Below, piece after piece: positions 10,463-18,713 of a stretch of 64,000 nucleotides of DNA. The notes under the pieces are model-generated. The model worked only from the letters and a program-made list of their open reading frames with translations, ran no database searches and was not told the DNA's origin. Source of the DNA: Ruminococcus sp. GTDB lineage: Bacteria; Bacillota; Clostridia; Oscillospirales; Acutalibacteraceae. The stretch covers positions 39,024 through 103,023 of the forward strand of contig JAFNSO010000050.1 in the NCBI GenBank assembly GCA_017384945.1. Direction: 5' to 3'. Position 1 is the stretch's first letter. Each line of letters begins with the position of its first letter. A program made the translations under genes and the position numbers.

Positions 10463-13400
10463 ATGAAAAAAACTGTAAGCATTCTGCTTTCGATTCTTAT
10501 GCTTCTGAGCGTGTTCTCCGCCGTACCTCTTACGGCGAGCGCCGACGGCAACGACGCTCAGACGATTATCGAGGGCAGCATTGTTGTTGAGGACGAGCTT
10601 GCCATGTGGAACGTCAACGACAACCCCGAGAGAGTGGTAATCTATCAGTATGAGGGGTCCGCGATAACAAAGAACGATTTCAAGGGCTTTTCCTACGATA
10701 CCGCGACAAATACGCTCACTATCAAGGATACGCTCCAAAAGAACGCGGCGTTTCTGCTCATTATTGACGATATGCAGGATTTGAAAATCAAGCTCGTCGG
10801 AGTGTCCGCGATCGCGTTCCTGAAGGCTGTTAATACAAACCTCAGCTTTGTCGGCAACGGCGAGCTTACAATCGGCGCGCCCTGTACCTTTACCGAAGAC
10901 GGAGAGGAGCGCGTAAACGAGTATGTCCGCTCCGGACCGCTTACGGGCGAGAACGTTAAGGTCAGCGTATCCAACACCGTTACTCTCAAATTTGACGCGC
11001 AGGAGGACGACGACCTTTCCTTCGACCTTTCCTTCGACAAGCCTCAGACGCTCGAGCAGGTTTTCGACTGCAAGGCGGTTCCCTCAAAGGAGCTCAACTG
11101 GGAAATTTCCGAAGAGGACAACTCCTATGAAGAATCAATGTACGCGAGAGATTGCTATGTCAAAACCCAATTCTCCGCGGGCGATATTTTGCGCCGCGAG
11201 GGTGACACGGACAAAAACAATTACTGGGTGTACACAAAAAGAGTCGGAAGCAACTACAAGGATCGTCTCCTTAAAAGAATCGTTCCGCTGACGGACGGTC
11301 TGTGGATCGAGGCTCCCGACAACGACGACAACGCCTACTATGAGGCGGACGGAACCGATCCCGCCGGGTACTATCACTACAGCGACGTTGTTTCCTCCGA
11401 GGGCTTCTATCTCTATCCCACTGCCGAGCAGCAGCTTGACGAGAAGTTTTATTCCGTCTATACAATAGCGGATTTTTCTGATGAAATGATCGTCAACGGA
11501 AAGCTTGTTGTTGCCCTGAGACCCGAGCTGGATTTATCCTCAAAGGTCTATTCAAAGGACGATGAGCTTTTCGTATATAATTTAAACGCTGCTCCCGACT
11601 ACCACTTTGATTTCTATAAGCTTGAAATAATCAAACAAAACGAAGAAAAGAATATCCTCGAGTCTCTCGGCGACCTCGGAGATTTCCACGCGGAAAACTT
11701 TAAGGTTGAACCCGACGAAAGCGGAAAATATATCTACAACGGCAAGGAATACGACAGCGAGTATGACGCCGAGTATATGAAATACAATGATTTTGTGAAA
11801 CAGGCTCCAGCATATCTTTCCGAGCAGGGCTACAAGGAGGTAAAAGAATTCCACGAGATTCCCAAAACCTACTGCTTCCGTTTGCCTGTAAACAAGTATA
11901 CGCTCGCGCCCAATAATGAAGAGCCGACAACCGAGGCGACTGCTCCGACTTCGACGGTCGACCCGTACGAGCCCTACTACGAGGAGCCCACAGCCGCTAC
12001 AGAGCCTCCCACAGAGGGCGAGACCGAGGAAATCGATTACTTCGGCTATATCCGCGCCGAGGAGCAGAGCGGCGAAGACTGGGACGACTGCGAGATCGTC
12101 AACGGCTTCGGCGACCCCGTTACTCTTAATGAATTCAAGGGAATGTCCTATGACGTTGAATCAAAAACCCTTACCCTCAATAACGTCAAGGGCAAGAATA
12201 TTTCCGTTATGTTTGACCAGATGTTTGATGTAAACATCAAGGTTATCGGCGACTGCGTCCTCAAGAAAATGAGCTTTTGGGATTCAAGCCCCAAATTTAT
12301 CGGCAACGGTAAGCTTACGTTCGATGAGGGCTTCGATTCCTCGATTTACTACAAGAGCAAGGACATTGTGACTATCGGTCCCGACGTAACCGTAACCCTG
12401 AAAAAATCCGAGGGCTACAGCGACGATGATTACGAGGAAAAGGCGTGCGCGGGTCATATCTCCGTGAACACCATGGACGAGAACTATAAGCCCGAGGACT
12501 TCTTCAAGTACGAGGGCAAGGCGTCCGAGGAACCCAAGTGGGAAGACGAATCGGACGGCAACAGATATGCTGAAGAGCAGCAGTCTGTAGACTATTTGAA
12601 GATGCGCACGACCTTCCCCGCGACAAAGCTTTTGAAGAAGCTCGATTTCGAGGGCGAAAACAATATCTTCGTAGCGTCAATTTACAGCGCGGGAAGCAAC
12701 CCCGAGCGTTATCACTTCATTTGTCAGCTCGTCGAGAAGGACGGCTACTGGTTTGAAGTTACTTCCAATTCCTACTGGAATAAGGACGAGCTCTTTGTAC
12801 CGTACACAGAGGAAGAAATCAAAGACCTCCCCGATACTCTCGTAAACAAGGACGGTGTGGCGACGGCTTATCTCTCGCTCCAGACCAACTACGGCAAGAC
12901 GTACACCAAGGACGGCGAGACCTACGTTCTAAGCCGCGAGGGCTTAGTCCGCAACGTTATCGTTGACCCGATCACACCTCCCGAAAGCGAAGAGGAGACA
13001 GAGGGCTCCCCGCTCGTTCTTCTCAGACTCGCAAGAACCTACCACAGCACCCCCGCAAATCTCGTAACCTATCACGACACGCTGTACCTGAACGAAGCGG
13101 GAAGCCAGGAAAAACGCGAGGCTCTCCTCAAGGAGAAGGGCTATGCGCCTAAGATGGTTATGGTCGACTATGGCCTTAGCCCCGATTTGTACCTTGTGAA
13201 CGACGAAATCACCTTCAGCCCCGACGGCTCCGTTCCGACCGAAGCGACAACCGCCGAGGCGACAGAAAAGCCGACCGAGGCTCCCACCGCTGAACCCACA
13301 GCAAAGCCGACCGAAGCGCCCACAGTAGAGCCCACCAAGGCTCCCGCAGTTGAGCCCACCGAAGCTCCCACAGCCGAGCCGACAGAGGCTCCGACATCCG

Positions 13401-13918
13401 AGCCCACCGAGGCTCCCACAGCCGAGCTGACAGAGGCTCCGACAGCTGAGCCCACCGAGGCTCCGACAGTCGAGCCCACCGAGGCTCCGACGGTTCAGCC
13501 GACCGAGGCTCCCACAGAAAATCCCACCTCTGCCGTCGTGACAGAGCCTACCCAGTCTCCGACAATTGCTCCCGCGACTCAAAAGCCCGTGAGCACTGTC
13601 ACAAAGAAGAAGGATAACACACTGAAGGTTACCGTCAAGAATAAGGCAGTCAAAGCCAAAAAGCTCAAGAAAAAGCCGCAAAAGGTTTATCCGATCACAA
13701 TCAAGAACGCTAAGGGAACCGTTACCTGCAAGCTCAAAAATGTGCCCAAGGCGTTAAAGAAATACATTTCCGTTACCAAAAAGGGAACGATCAAGCTCAA
13801 AAGGTGGAAGAAAGCCAAGAAGGGCAAATACACCGTTGAGGTGACCGTAACGGCAAAGGGAAACAAGAGCTACAAAGCAAAGAAAATAGTCAAAAAATTT
13901 ATACTCAGGATAAAATAA
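10463..13918 (+). CDS. Large exported Thr/Glu/Pro-rich surface protein
   Basis: No enzyme family recognised. The 1151-aa product starts after AAAGGAGG with a signal peptide ending near ASADG. Two related segments of about 65 aa begin near residues 72 and 555 (NDFKGFSYD… and NEFKGMSYD…, each followed by a …GNG(E/K)LT… element), suggesting an internal duplication. Residues about 927-1035 are a low-complexity spacer of EPTEAPT-like repeats typical of wall-spanning linkers. The final 95 or so residues are strongly basic and form a beta-sandwich-like module nearly shared with the next gene's C-terminus. It is probably secreted and wall-associated, perhaps held by charge. Neighbouring exported protease and LRR proteins support a surface role. 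Confidence 0.75.
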   Translation: MKKTVSILLSILMLLSVFSAVPLTASADGNDAQTIIEGSIVVEDELAMWNVNDNPERVVIYQYEGSAITKNDFKGFSYDTATNTLTIKDTLQKNAAFLLIIDDMQDLKIKLVGVSAIAFLKAVNTNLSFVGNGELTIGAPCTFTEDGEERVNEYVRSGPLTGENVKVSVSNTVTLKFDAQEDDDLSFDLSFDKPQTLEQVFDCKAVPSKELNWEISEEDNSYEESMYARDCYVKTQFSAGDILRREGDTDKNNYWVYTKRVGSNYKDRLLKRIVPLTDGLWIEAPDNDDNAYYEADGTDPAGYYHYSDVVSSEGFYLYPTAEQQLDEKFYSVYTIADFSDEMIVNGKLVVALRPELDLSSKVYSKDDELFVYNLNAAPDYHFDFYKLEIIKQNEEKNILESLGDLGDFHAENFKVEPDESGKYIYNGKEYDSEYDAEYMKYNDFVKQAPAYLSEQGYKEVKEFHEIPKTYCFRLPVNKYTLAPNNEEPTTEATAPTSTVDPYEPYYEEPTAATEPPTEGETEEIDYFGYIRAEEQSGEDWDDCEIVNGFGDPVTLNEFKGMSYDVESKTLTLNNVKGKNISVMFDQMFDVNIKVIGDCVLKKMSFWDSSPKFIGNGKLTFDEGFDSSIYYKSKDIVTIGPDVTVTLKKSEGYSDDDYEEKACAGHISVNTMDENYKPEDFFKYEGKASEEPKWEDESDGNRYAEEQQSVDYLKMRTTFPATKLLKKLDFEGENNIFVASIYSAGSNPERYHFICQLVEKDGYWFEVTSNSYWNKDELFVPYTEEEIKDLPDTLVNKDGVATAYLSLQTNYGKTYTKDGETYVLSREGLVRNVIVDPITPPESEEETEGSPLVLLRLARTYHSTPANLVTYHDTLYLNEAGSQEKREALLKEKGYAPKMVMVDYGLSPDLYLVNDEITFSPDGSVPTEATTAEATEKPTEAPTAEPTAKPTEAPTVEPTKAPAVEPTEAPTAEPTEAPTSEPTEAPTAELTEAPTAEPTEAPTVEPTEAPTVQPTEAPTENPTSAVVTEPTQSPTIAPATQKPVSTVTKKKDNTLKVTVKNKAVKAKKLKKKPQKVYPITIKNAKGTVTCKLKNVPKALKKYISVTKKGTIKLKRWKKAKKGKYTVEVTVTAKGNKSYKAKKIVKKFILRIK

Positions 13919-13924
13919 CCGAAA

Positions 13925-13949
13925 GGAGCGGGGGCGCAAGCCTCCGCTC
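13925..13949 (+). other. Strong hairpin after the 10463 gene
   Basis: GAGCGGGGGC and GCCTCCGCTC form a 10-bp stem (one G-T pair) closed by a GCAA tetraloop, seven bases after the stop. No T tract follows, so it may stabilise the 3' end or terminate weakly rather than act as a full terminator. A TATAAT at 13998-14003, without a good -35, could serve the next gene. Confidence 0.5.
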
Positions 13950-14027
13950 AGCTCGTTAAAAGAGTCTGTTCTTCAGATAATCTACAGATTCGCGCGCTAT
14001 AATGGTATAAAAAATCGGGAGAAAATT

Positions 14028-16304
14028 ATGAAGGTACTTAAAAGAATTATCTCAGCCGCCTTGTCCGCGGCGGTGCTCGCGGGTGTGTGTCCCTCGGCTG
14101 TAAGCGCGGCGCAAAAGGAAAAAAGCTCGATCATCTTTGATATAAACGGCGACAAGGTGACCGACGGGAAGGATATTGAAGCGTTTAAGTCCTATGCCCC
14201 CAATCTTGTCAGAGCAAGCGAGGACTTCGGGCTTTTCCCGACGCAGATAATCTACGGCGACGTAAGGTCGACCGATTATGATACCTCGCAGGCGGATTCG
14301 ATCCCTCGTTATTTCCTGACGAATATAAACCTCTCCACTACGCCTAAGTTTCAGGGCTCGCGCGGAGACTGCTGGGCTTTCGCGGCGGTCGGAGCGCTCG
14401 AGAGTGCCGCGCTCAAGGCGGATGAGCTCGCGAAGAACCCTTCGGGCGCAGTTGACCCGAAGGCATTCTCGGAGCCTGTTCTGAGCGGACTCGAGGACAA
14501 GTATGATTTTTCGGAAAAGGCGGTCGCGTGGTTTATGGGCGAGCCCCTGACGAGCGGTGAAAATCCCGCGCAGTCGGGCGAGGGCTTTTCGATTGGCGGC
14601 GACAGCACCGCCCGATTCGATTTAGGCGGTCCGTCGTCATATCCCGAAACGCTTTTCACCGCGTGGAGAGCGGTGCTCCCCGACAGCGTCGCGCCCCATA
14701 CGCCCGAAAACTGGGACGGTACGGTGAACGGAATGACAAAGTACGGCACGAATTGGTCGCTTCCGAAGGATCTCGGAGCAACGTCCTCCGAAACCCCGAG
14801 GGTGAGCGATTATCTGCTTCTTCCTCCTACGTCAAGAATCAAATATGACTACTCAAACGGCGACAGACTGTGGCAGAGCTGCGACAAAAAGGCGAGGAGT
14901 ATAGTAAAACAGGCTCTCCTTGAATACGGCGCCGTAAGTATTCTTTATGACGCGAGCCCGACCTCCGAGAACTACAGCTTCTATCACTCATACGACAAGG
15001 CGGACCCCAACCACGTCAACCTGATCGTAGGCTGGGATGACAATTACTCAAAAACGAATTTCTCCACCGAGGAGTCCTCTATGCCTCCCGAAAACGGCGC
15101 GTGGCTCGTTAAAAACAGCTACGGCAGCTACGATTACTGGAAATCGGTGTGCAAAAACTGGGACGAGGACAGAGAGGGCATAAACGGTATGTCCTACGCG
15201 GATTCCGTCTCCTATGCTCAAAAGCGCAAAACAACCCTCGACGATCTCAAGAAAAAAGGCGCTTCCGTAAACAAAAATATGTGCGAATGGGGAATAAGAG
15301 ACGAAAACGACCGCGGGACGGGCTACTTCTGGCTTTCCTACTTCGACCGCTCAGCGGGCGCGAATTATGTCTATAAGGCGGACTCAGCCGCCGACGGCTA
15401 TGACTACGACAACAACTATCAGTACGATTACGCGATGTGCTCCGACGACCTGCGTTTTTCCTTCAAAACAGCCGACAAAAACACCCTCTTCGGCAATGTC
15501 TTTGTTTCAAACGGAAACGAAAAGCTCAAAGCCTTCTCAGCCTATACAAACGAGACCGACTCCTTCGTAAGGAGTGAAATCTATCTGCTCGACGGAACAG
15601 AGAGCAACCCGACCGAGGGAAAACTCATTTATTCCGACTCCCGAAGCGTCAAGTTCGCGGGCTTCCATACTATAAGGCTCGACAAGGAAATCAGCCTTTC
15701 CAAGGGTCAAAAATTCGCGGTCGTTCAGAACGTCACCTCAAAGGAAAGCGGCTCGGGAGAAGAGGTCTCCTACCTCGGGCTTGAAACAGACGTAGACGGC
15801 AGGGTTCTTTCGGACAAATACGAGGTCGACAGCAAGACCGTCTCCAACGACGGCGAAACCTACGTCCGTCTCGACGGAAAATGGACGACCCCGAAACAGC
15901 TCAACGAAAGCCTCGAAATATCCGAAATCTTCACCTTCGGAAACACGAAGATAAAGGCGTTTACCGTGAACGCGGCGAGCACTGTCGTCCCGAAAAAAGC
16001 AAATCCCGTCAGTGTCACCGTGAAATCAAAAACAATCAGCCTCAAAAAGCTGCGTAAAAAATCTCAGACCGTAAAGCCCTTAACCGTCAAAAACGCGCGC
16101 GGAAAGCTGAGCTTTGCGCTCAAAAGCGTACCCAAAAAGCTTAAAAAGCTCCTGAAAATAAACTCAAAGGGAGCCCTCACGGTCAAAAGATGGAAGAAAG
16201 CGAAAAAGGGAACCTATAAGCTCAAGGTAAAAATCACCGCGAAAGGCGATTCGCTGTTCAACTCAAAAACAGTCACAAAAACAGTAAAGCTGAAAATCAA
16301 GTAA
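14028..16304 (+). CDS. Secreted papain-like (C1 family) cysteine protease
   Basis: The 758-aa exported protease begins with a signal peptide (cleavage near VSAAQ). A Ca-binding-like DINGDKVTDGKDIEAF segment, resembling one half of a dockerin, lies about residue 38. The papain-type fold shows Gln109 and nucleophile Cys115 in QGSRGDCWAFAA, His329 in DPNHVNLIVGWDD and Asn363 in GAWLVKNSYG, so the catalytic residues are complete. A beta-rich region follows, and the last 95 or so residues are the same basic module as in the 10463 protein (both contain KRWKKAKKG). Substrate unknown; probably a secreted or wall-bound peptidase acting on dietary or surface protein. Confidence 0.88.
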   Translation: MKVLKRIISAALSAAVLAGVCPSAVSAAQKEKSSIIFDINGDKVTDGKDIEAFKSYAPNLVRASEDFGLFPTQIIYGDVRSTDYDTSQADSIPRYFLTNINLSTTPKFQGSRGDCWAFAAVGALESAALKADELAKNPSGAVDPKAFSEPVLSGLEDKYDFSEKAVAWFMGEPLTSGENPAQSGEGFSIGGDSTARFDLGGPSSYPETLFTAWRAVLPDSVAPHTPENWDGTVNGMTKYGTNWSLPKDLGATSSETPRVSDYLLLPPTSRIKYDYSNGDRLWQSCDKKARSIVKQALLEYGAVSILYDASPTSENYSFYHSYDKADPNHVNLIVGWDDNYSKTNFSTEESSMPPENGAWLVKNSYGSYDYWKSVCKNWDEDREGINGMSYADSVSYAQKRKTTLDDLKKKGASVNKNMCEWGIRDENDRGTGYFWLSYFDRSAGANYVYKADSAADGYDYDNNYQYDYAMCSDDLRFSFKTADKNTLFGNVFVSNGNEKLKAFSAYTNETDSFVRSEIYLLDGTESNPTEGKLIYSDSRSVKFAGFHTIRLDKEISLSKGQKFAVVQNVTSKESGSGEEVSYLGLETDVDGRVLSDKYEVDSKTVSNDGETYVRLDGKWTTPKQLNESLEISEIFTFGNTKIKAFTVNAASTVVPKKANPVSVTVKSKTISLKKLRKKSQTVKPLTVKNARGKLSFALKSVPKKLKKLLKINSKGALTVKRWKKAKKGTYKLKVKITAKGDSLFNSKTVTKTVKLKIK

Positions 16305-16308
16305 ATTA

Positions 16309-16336
16309 CCGCCCGTCTGAGACGGGCGGTTCCTTG
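16309..16336 (+). terminator. Terminator after the C1 peptidase gene
   Basis: CCGCCCGTC (16309-16317) and GACGGGCGG (16321-16329) with a 3-nt loop, followed by TTCCTT. Confidence 0.75.
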
Positions 16337-16474
16337 TGAAAATCGCATAAATAAAGCAAGGCGTTTTTGTGCATACAGCAGAAAATGAAAAAATACGAAA
16401 CTTTTCCGATTTTTTTGACGCTTCAACTATGGAAACGGACGTTTTTTTCGTCTATATTTATAGGGGGTGTAAAT

Positions 16475-17713
16475 ATGAAAAAAATCATTATTATCCTGCT
16501 CGCGGCGTTGACCGTGTTTTCCGTCTCGTCCTGCTCGACCGCTGATAAGGCGAAAAAACCGAAGGCTGGTTTTAAGTACCGCTACGATTCTAAGTCGCGA
16601 AGTCTTTATCTCAGCGGAAACGGAGAAATGCCCCGAAGCCTCGGCTTTGACGGCAACGATTTTGAGCCGCTGCCCGAAAGAATCGTAATCGAAAGCGGCA
16701 TAACGACGGTATCGGAAAGAGCCTTCGCGGACGATGTCGACGGAGCCTCGGGCAAGGGTCAAAACGGATACGGCAAGGTTCGCGAAATCGTTCTCCCCGA
16801 CACCGTCAGAGAAATAGGAGCAGACGCCTTTGAGGAGCTTCATTCTTTGAAAAAAATCAACCTCCCATCCTCCGTTACAAAAATCGTGGAGGGCGCGTTT
16901 TCAGGCTGTGTCAGGCTTAAATCCGTGACGGTGCCTTCGGGCGTCAAAAAGCTCCCCAAGGAAATGTTTTGTATGTGCTCAAGGCTGAAAAACGTGACGC
17001 TCGAGGAGGGAGTAGAGGAAATCGGAGAGGACGCCTTTGACGGTACGGGGCTCGAGGAGCTTAGGCTTCCGTCTACGATTAAAAAAATAGGAAACGGCGC
17101 GTTCTCCGTTTCGAACGTAAAAAACCTGATTCTCCCCGAAAACGCCGTGGAAATCGGCGCGAGTATGTATTTCGGCTGTGATAATCTGAAAGAAATAGTT
17201 ATCCCCGAAAGCGTTGAAAAGCTCGGTGATGATGTTTTCGGCAATTGCCGCAACCTGAAAGCAGTAAAGCTCCCTCAGAAAATCAAGAAAATCCCGGGAG
17301 CCGCGTTCAGCGAGTGTGAAAAGCTCGAAAAAATAAACATCCCGAGCGCGGTAACCGAAATCGGTGATTACGCGTTTCGTACCTGCGAAAGTCTGAAAAG
17401 CGTGACCCTTCCGAAAACACTCAGGCTGATTGGCGAGCACGCCTTTGAGGACTGCAAAAGCCTTGAAAGCGTCTCGATCCCCGACTCTGTAACCGAGCTG
17501 GGAGAGGAAGCGTTTTACGGCTGTGAAAAAATCAAGTCGATAACCGTCCCGAAATCCGTCGAAAACCTCGGCAAGCGCTCGCTGGGTTACTTTTACGAGG
17601 AAGAGTACGGCTTGTCCGGAAAGCTCGAGGGCTTTTCAATCAAGGGCTTCAAAAACTCCGCCGCCGAAAAATACGCAAAGGAAAACAAAATCAAATTCAT
17701 TTCAATAGGATAA
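16475..17713 (+). CDS. Leucine-rich-repeat (BspA-type) lipoprotein
   Basis: The start at 16475 follows GGGGGTG and gives a 412-aa protein with a lipoprotein signal peptide; the lipobox Cys lies in SVSSCSTAD. From about residue 70 to the end there are roughly a dozen repeats of about 23 residues of the type 'I…ALKSVTLPKTLRLIGEHAF', the LRR_5/BspA pattern. These form a solenoid used for binding or adhesion in gut bacteria. No enzymatic domain is seen. It resembles the repeat region of the 18714 protein, but that one is not a lipoprotein. Confidence 0.88.
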   Translation: MKKIIIILLAALTVFSVSSCSTADKAKKPKAGFKYRYDSKSRSLYLSGNGEMPRSLGFDGNDFEPLPERIVIESGITTVSERAFADDVDGASGKGQNGYGKVREIVLPDTVREIGADAFEELHSLKKINLPSSVTKIVEGAFSGCVRLKSVTVPSGVKKLPKEMFCMCSRLKNVTLEEGVEEIGEDAFDGTGLEELRLPSTIKKIGNGAFSVSNVKNLILPENAVEIGASMYFGCDNLKEIVIPESVEKLGDDVFGNCRNLKAVKLPQKIKKIPGAAFSECEKLEKINIPSAVTEIGDYAFRTCESLKSVTLPKTLRLIGEHAFEDCKSLESVSIPDSVTELGEEAFYGCEKIKSITVPKSVENLGKRSLGYFYEEEYGLSGKLEGFSIKGFKNSAAEKYAKENKIKFISIG

Positions 17714-17716
17714 AAA

Positions 17717-17750
17717 AAGTCGGGGTTGTCGGTGACAGCCCCAACTTTTC
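17717..17750. terminator. Bidirectional terminator between the LRR lipoprotein and mtnN
   Basis: The stem AAGTcGGGGttGTC/GACagCCCCaACTT is bordered by A7 on the left and TTTTC on the right, so it can end both convergent genes. Confidence 0.8.
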
Positions 17751-18446
17751 TTATTCTTCCGCTGAAATAAATTTTTTGAGCGCCTTTATCGACCTGTCCG
17801 CCGCGAGCTGCTTGAATTCCTCGTAGTTCTCGGGCTTGTTGAACTTGAAGTCGTCGCTGATTGAACGGATAATAGCGAACGGAACCTTGTTCATATAGCA
17901 GACGTGACCGACCGCTCCGCCCTCCATTTCGCAGCATAGCGCGTCAAACTCATACGCGATAAACTCACGCTGGCTTCTGTAAACAACGAAGTAATCGCCC
18001 GACGCGACTCTTCCTCTGTGAACGTGCGCGCCGAGGTTCTGGCAGTAAACCGCAAGTCTGTCGCAGATCGCCTTGTCGGCGGGAATCTCGATTCTCTTTT
18101 CGTCGGTAAACCAAATCTGACCTCTGGGCTCCTCAAGCGCGGTGCAGTTGATGTCATGCTCGACGCAGTCGGTCGAAATAACGATGTCGCCGACGGTAAT
18201 GCGCTTTGTAAGGCTTCCCGCGATTCCCGAGTTGATCACAACGTCGGGCTTGTACAGGTCAATCATAATCTGAGTTCCGACAGCCGCGTTTACCTTGCCG
18301 ACTCCCGATTCGAGCAGCACAACGTCCTTGTCGGCGATTTTTCCGCTGAAAAACTCGAGCCCCGCCTTTTTTGTGACCTCGGGGTTCTCCATAAGCGCCT
18401 TTAATCCGTCAAGTTCGATTTTTAACGCGCAAATTATACCAATCAT
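17751..18446 (-). CDS. mtnN: 5'-methylthioadenosine/S-adenosylhomocysteine nucleosidase
   Basis: Hydrolyses adenine from methylthioadenosine and S-adenosylhomocysteine, by-products of polyamine synthesis and methylation. The start at 18446 follows GAGAGGAG; further upstream in-frame codons lie too close to the promoter. The 231-aa length is normal. Motifs are the N-terminal IICALKIEL (catalytic Glu), LLESGVGKVNAA, NSGIAGSL, CCEMEGGAVGHVC and the catalytic Asp in IRSISDDF. It stands alone on the minus strand among surface-protein genes. Confidence 0.95.
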   Translation of the reverse strand: MIGIICALKIELDGLKALMENPEVTKKAGLEFFSGKIADKDVVLLESGVGKVNAAVGTQIMIDLYKPDVVINSGIAGSLTKRITVGDIVISTDCVEHDINCTALEEPRGQIWFTDEKRIEIPADKAICDRLAVYCQNLGAHVHRGRVASGDYFVVYRSQREFIAYEFDALCCEMEGGAVGHVCYMNKVPFAIIRSISDDFKFNKPENYEEFKQLAADRSIKALKKFISAEE

Positions 18447-18487
18447 ATTCAGTCTCCTCTCTGTGTCGGTATTAACATTCCGAGTAT

Positions 18488-18516
18488 AGTATAACACGTG
18501 AAATTCAATTCTTCAA
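18488..18516 (-). promoter_or_regulatory. Promoter of mtnN
   Basis: On the minus strand: TTGAAG (18511-18516), 17-bp spacer, TATACT (18488-18493). Confidence 0.7.
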
Positions 18517-18646
18517 TAATATTTGGTGAAAATATAGCGCAGTTTTTATATTATTTAAAGCGAGCTCTGAGCTCTTTTGTAAGTGTTGCACAAATTACGG
18601 GGCGCAAGTTTAGTCAGTACGACAGAGTCCGATACCTCACGTTCGG

Positions 18647-18676
18647 TTGACAAGCGCAATCTTTTCGGGTTAAAAT
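18647..18676 (+). promoter_or_regulatory. Promoter of the 18714 LRR protein
   Basis: TTGACA (18647-18652), 18-bp spacer, TAAAAT (18671-18676). This rules out an upstream ATG at 18675 as the start codon. Confidence 0.75.
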
Positions 18677-18713
18677 GAGTAAAAGCGACTATCGCAATGA
18701 AAAGAGGTATACT

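Noticed and set aside
13168-13479. Long minus-strand repeat ORF opposite the EPTEAPT region
   Set aside because: A shadow of the plus-strand repeats, whose period is a multiple of three; no start signal on the minus strand.
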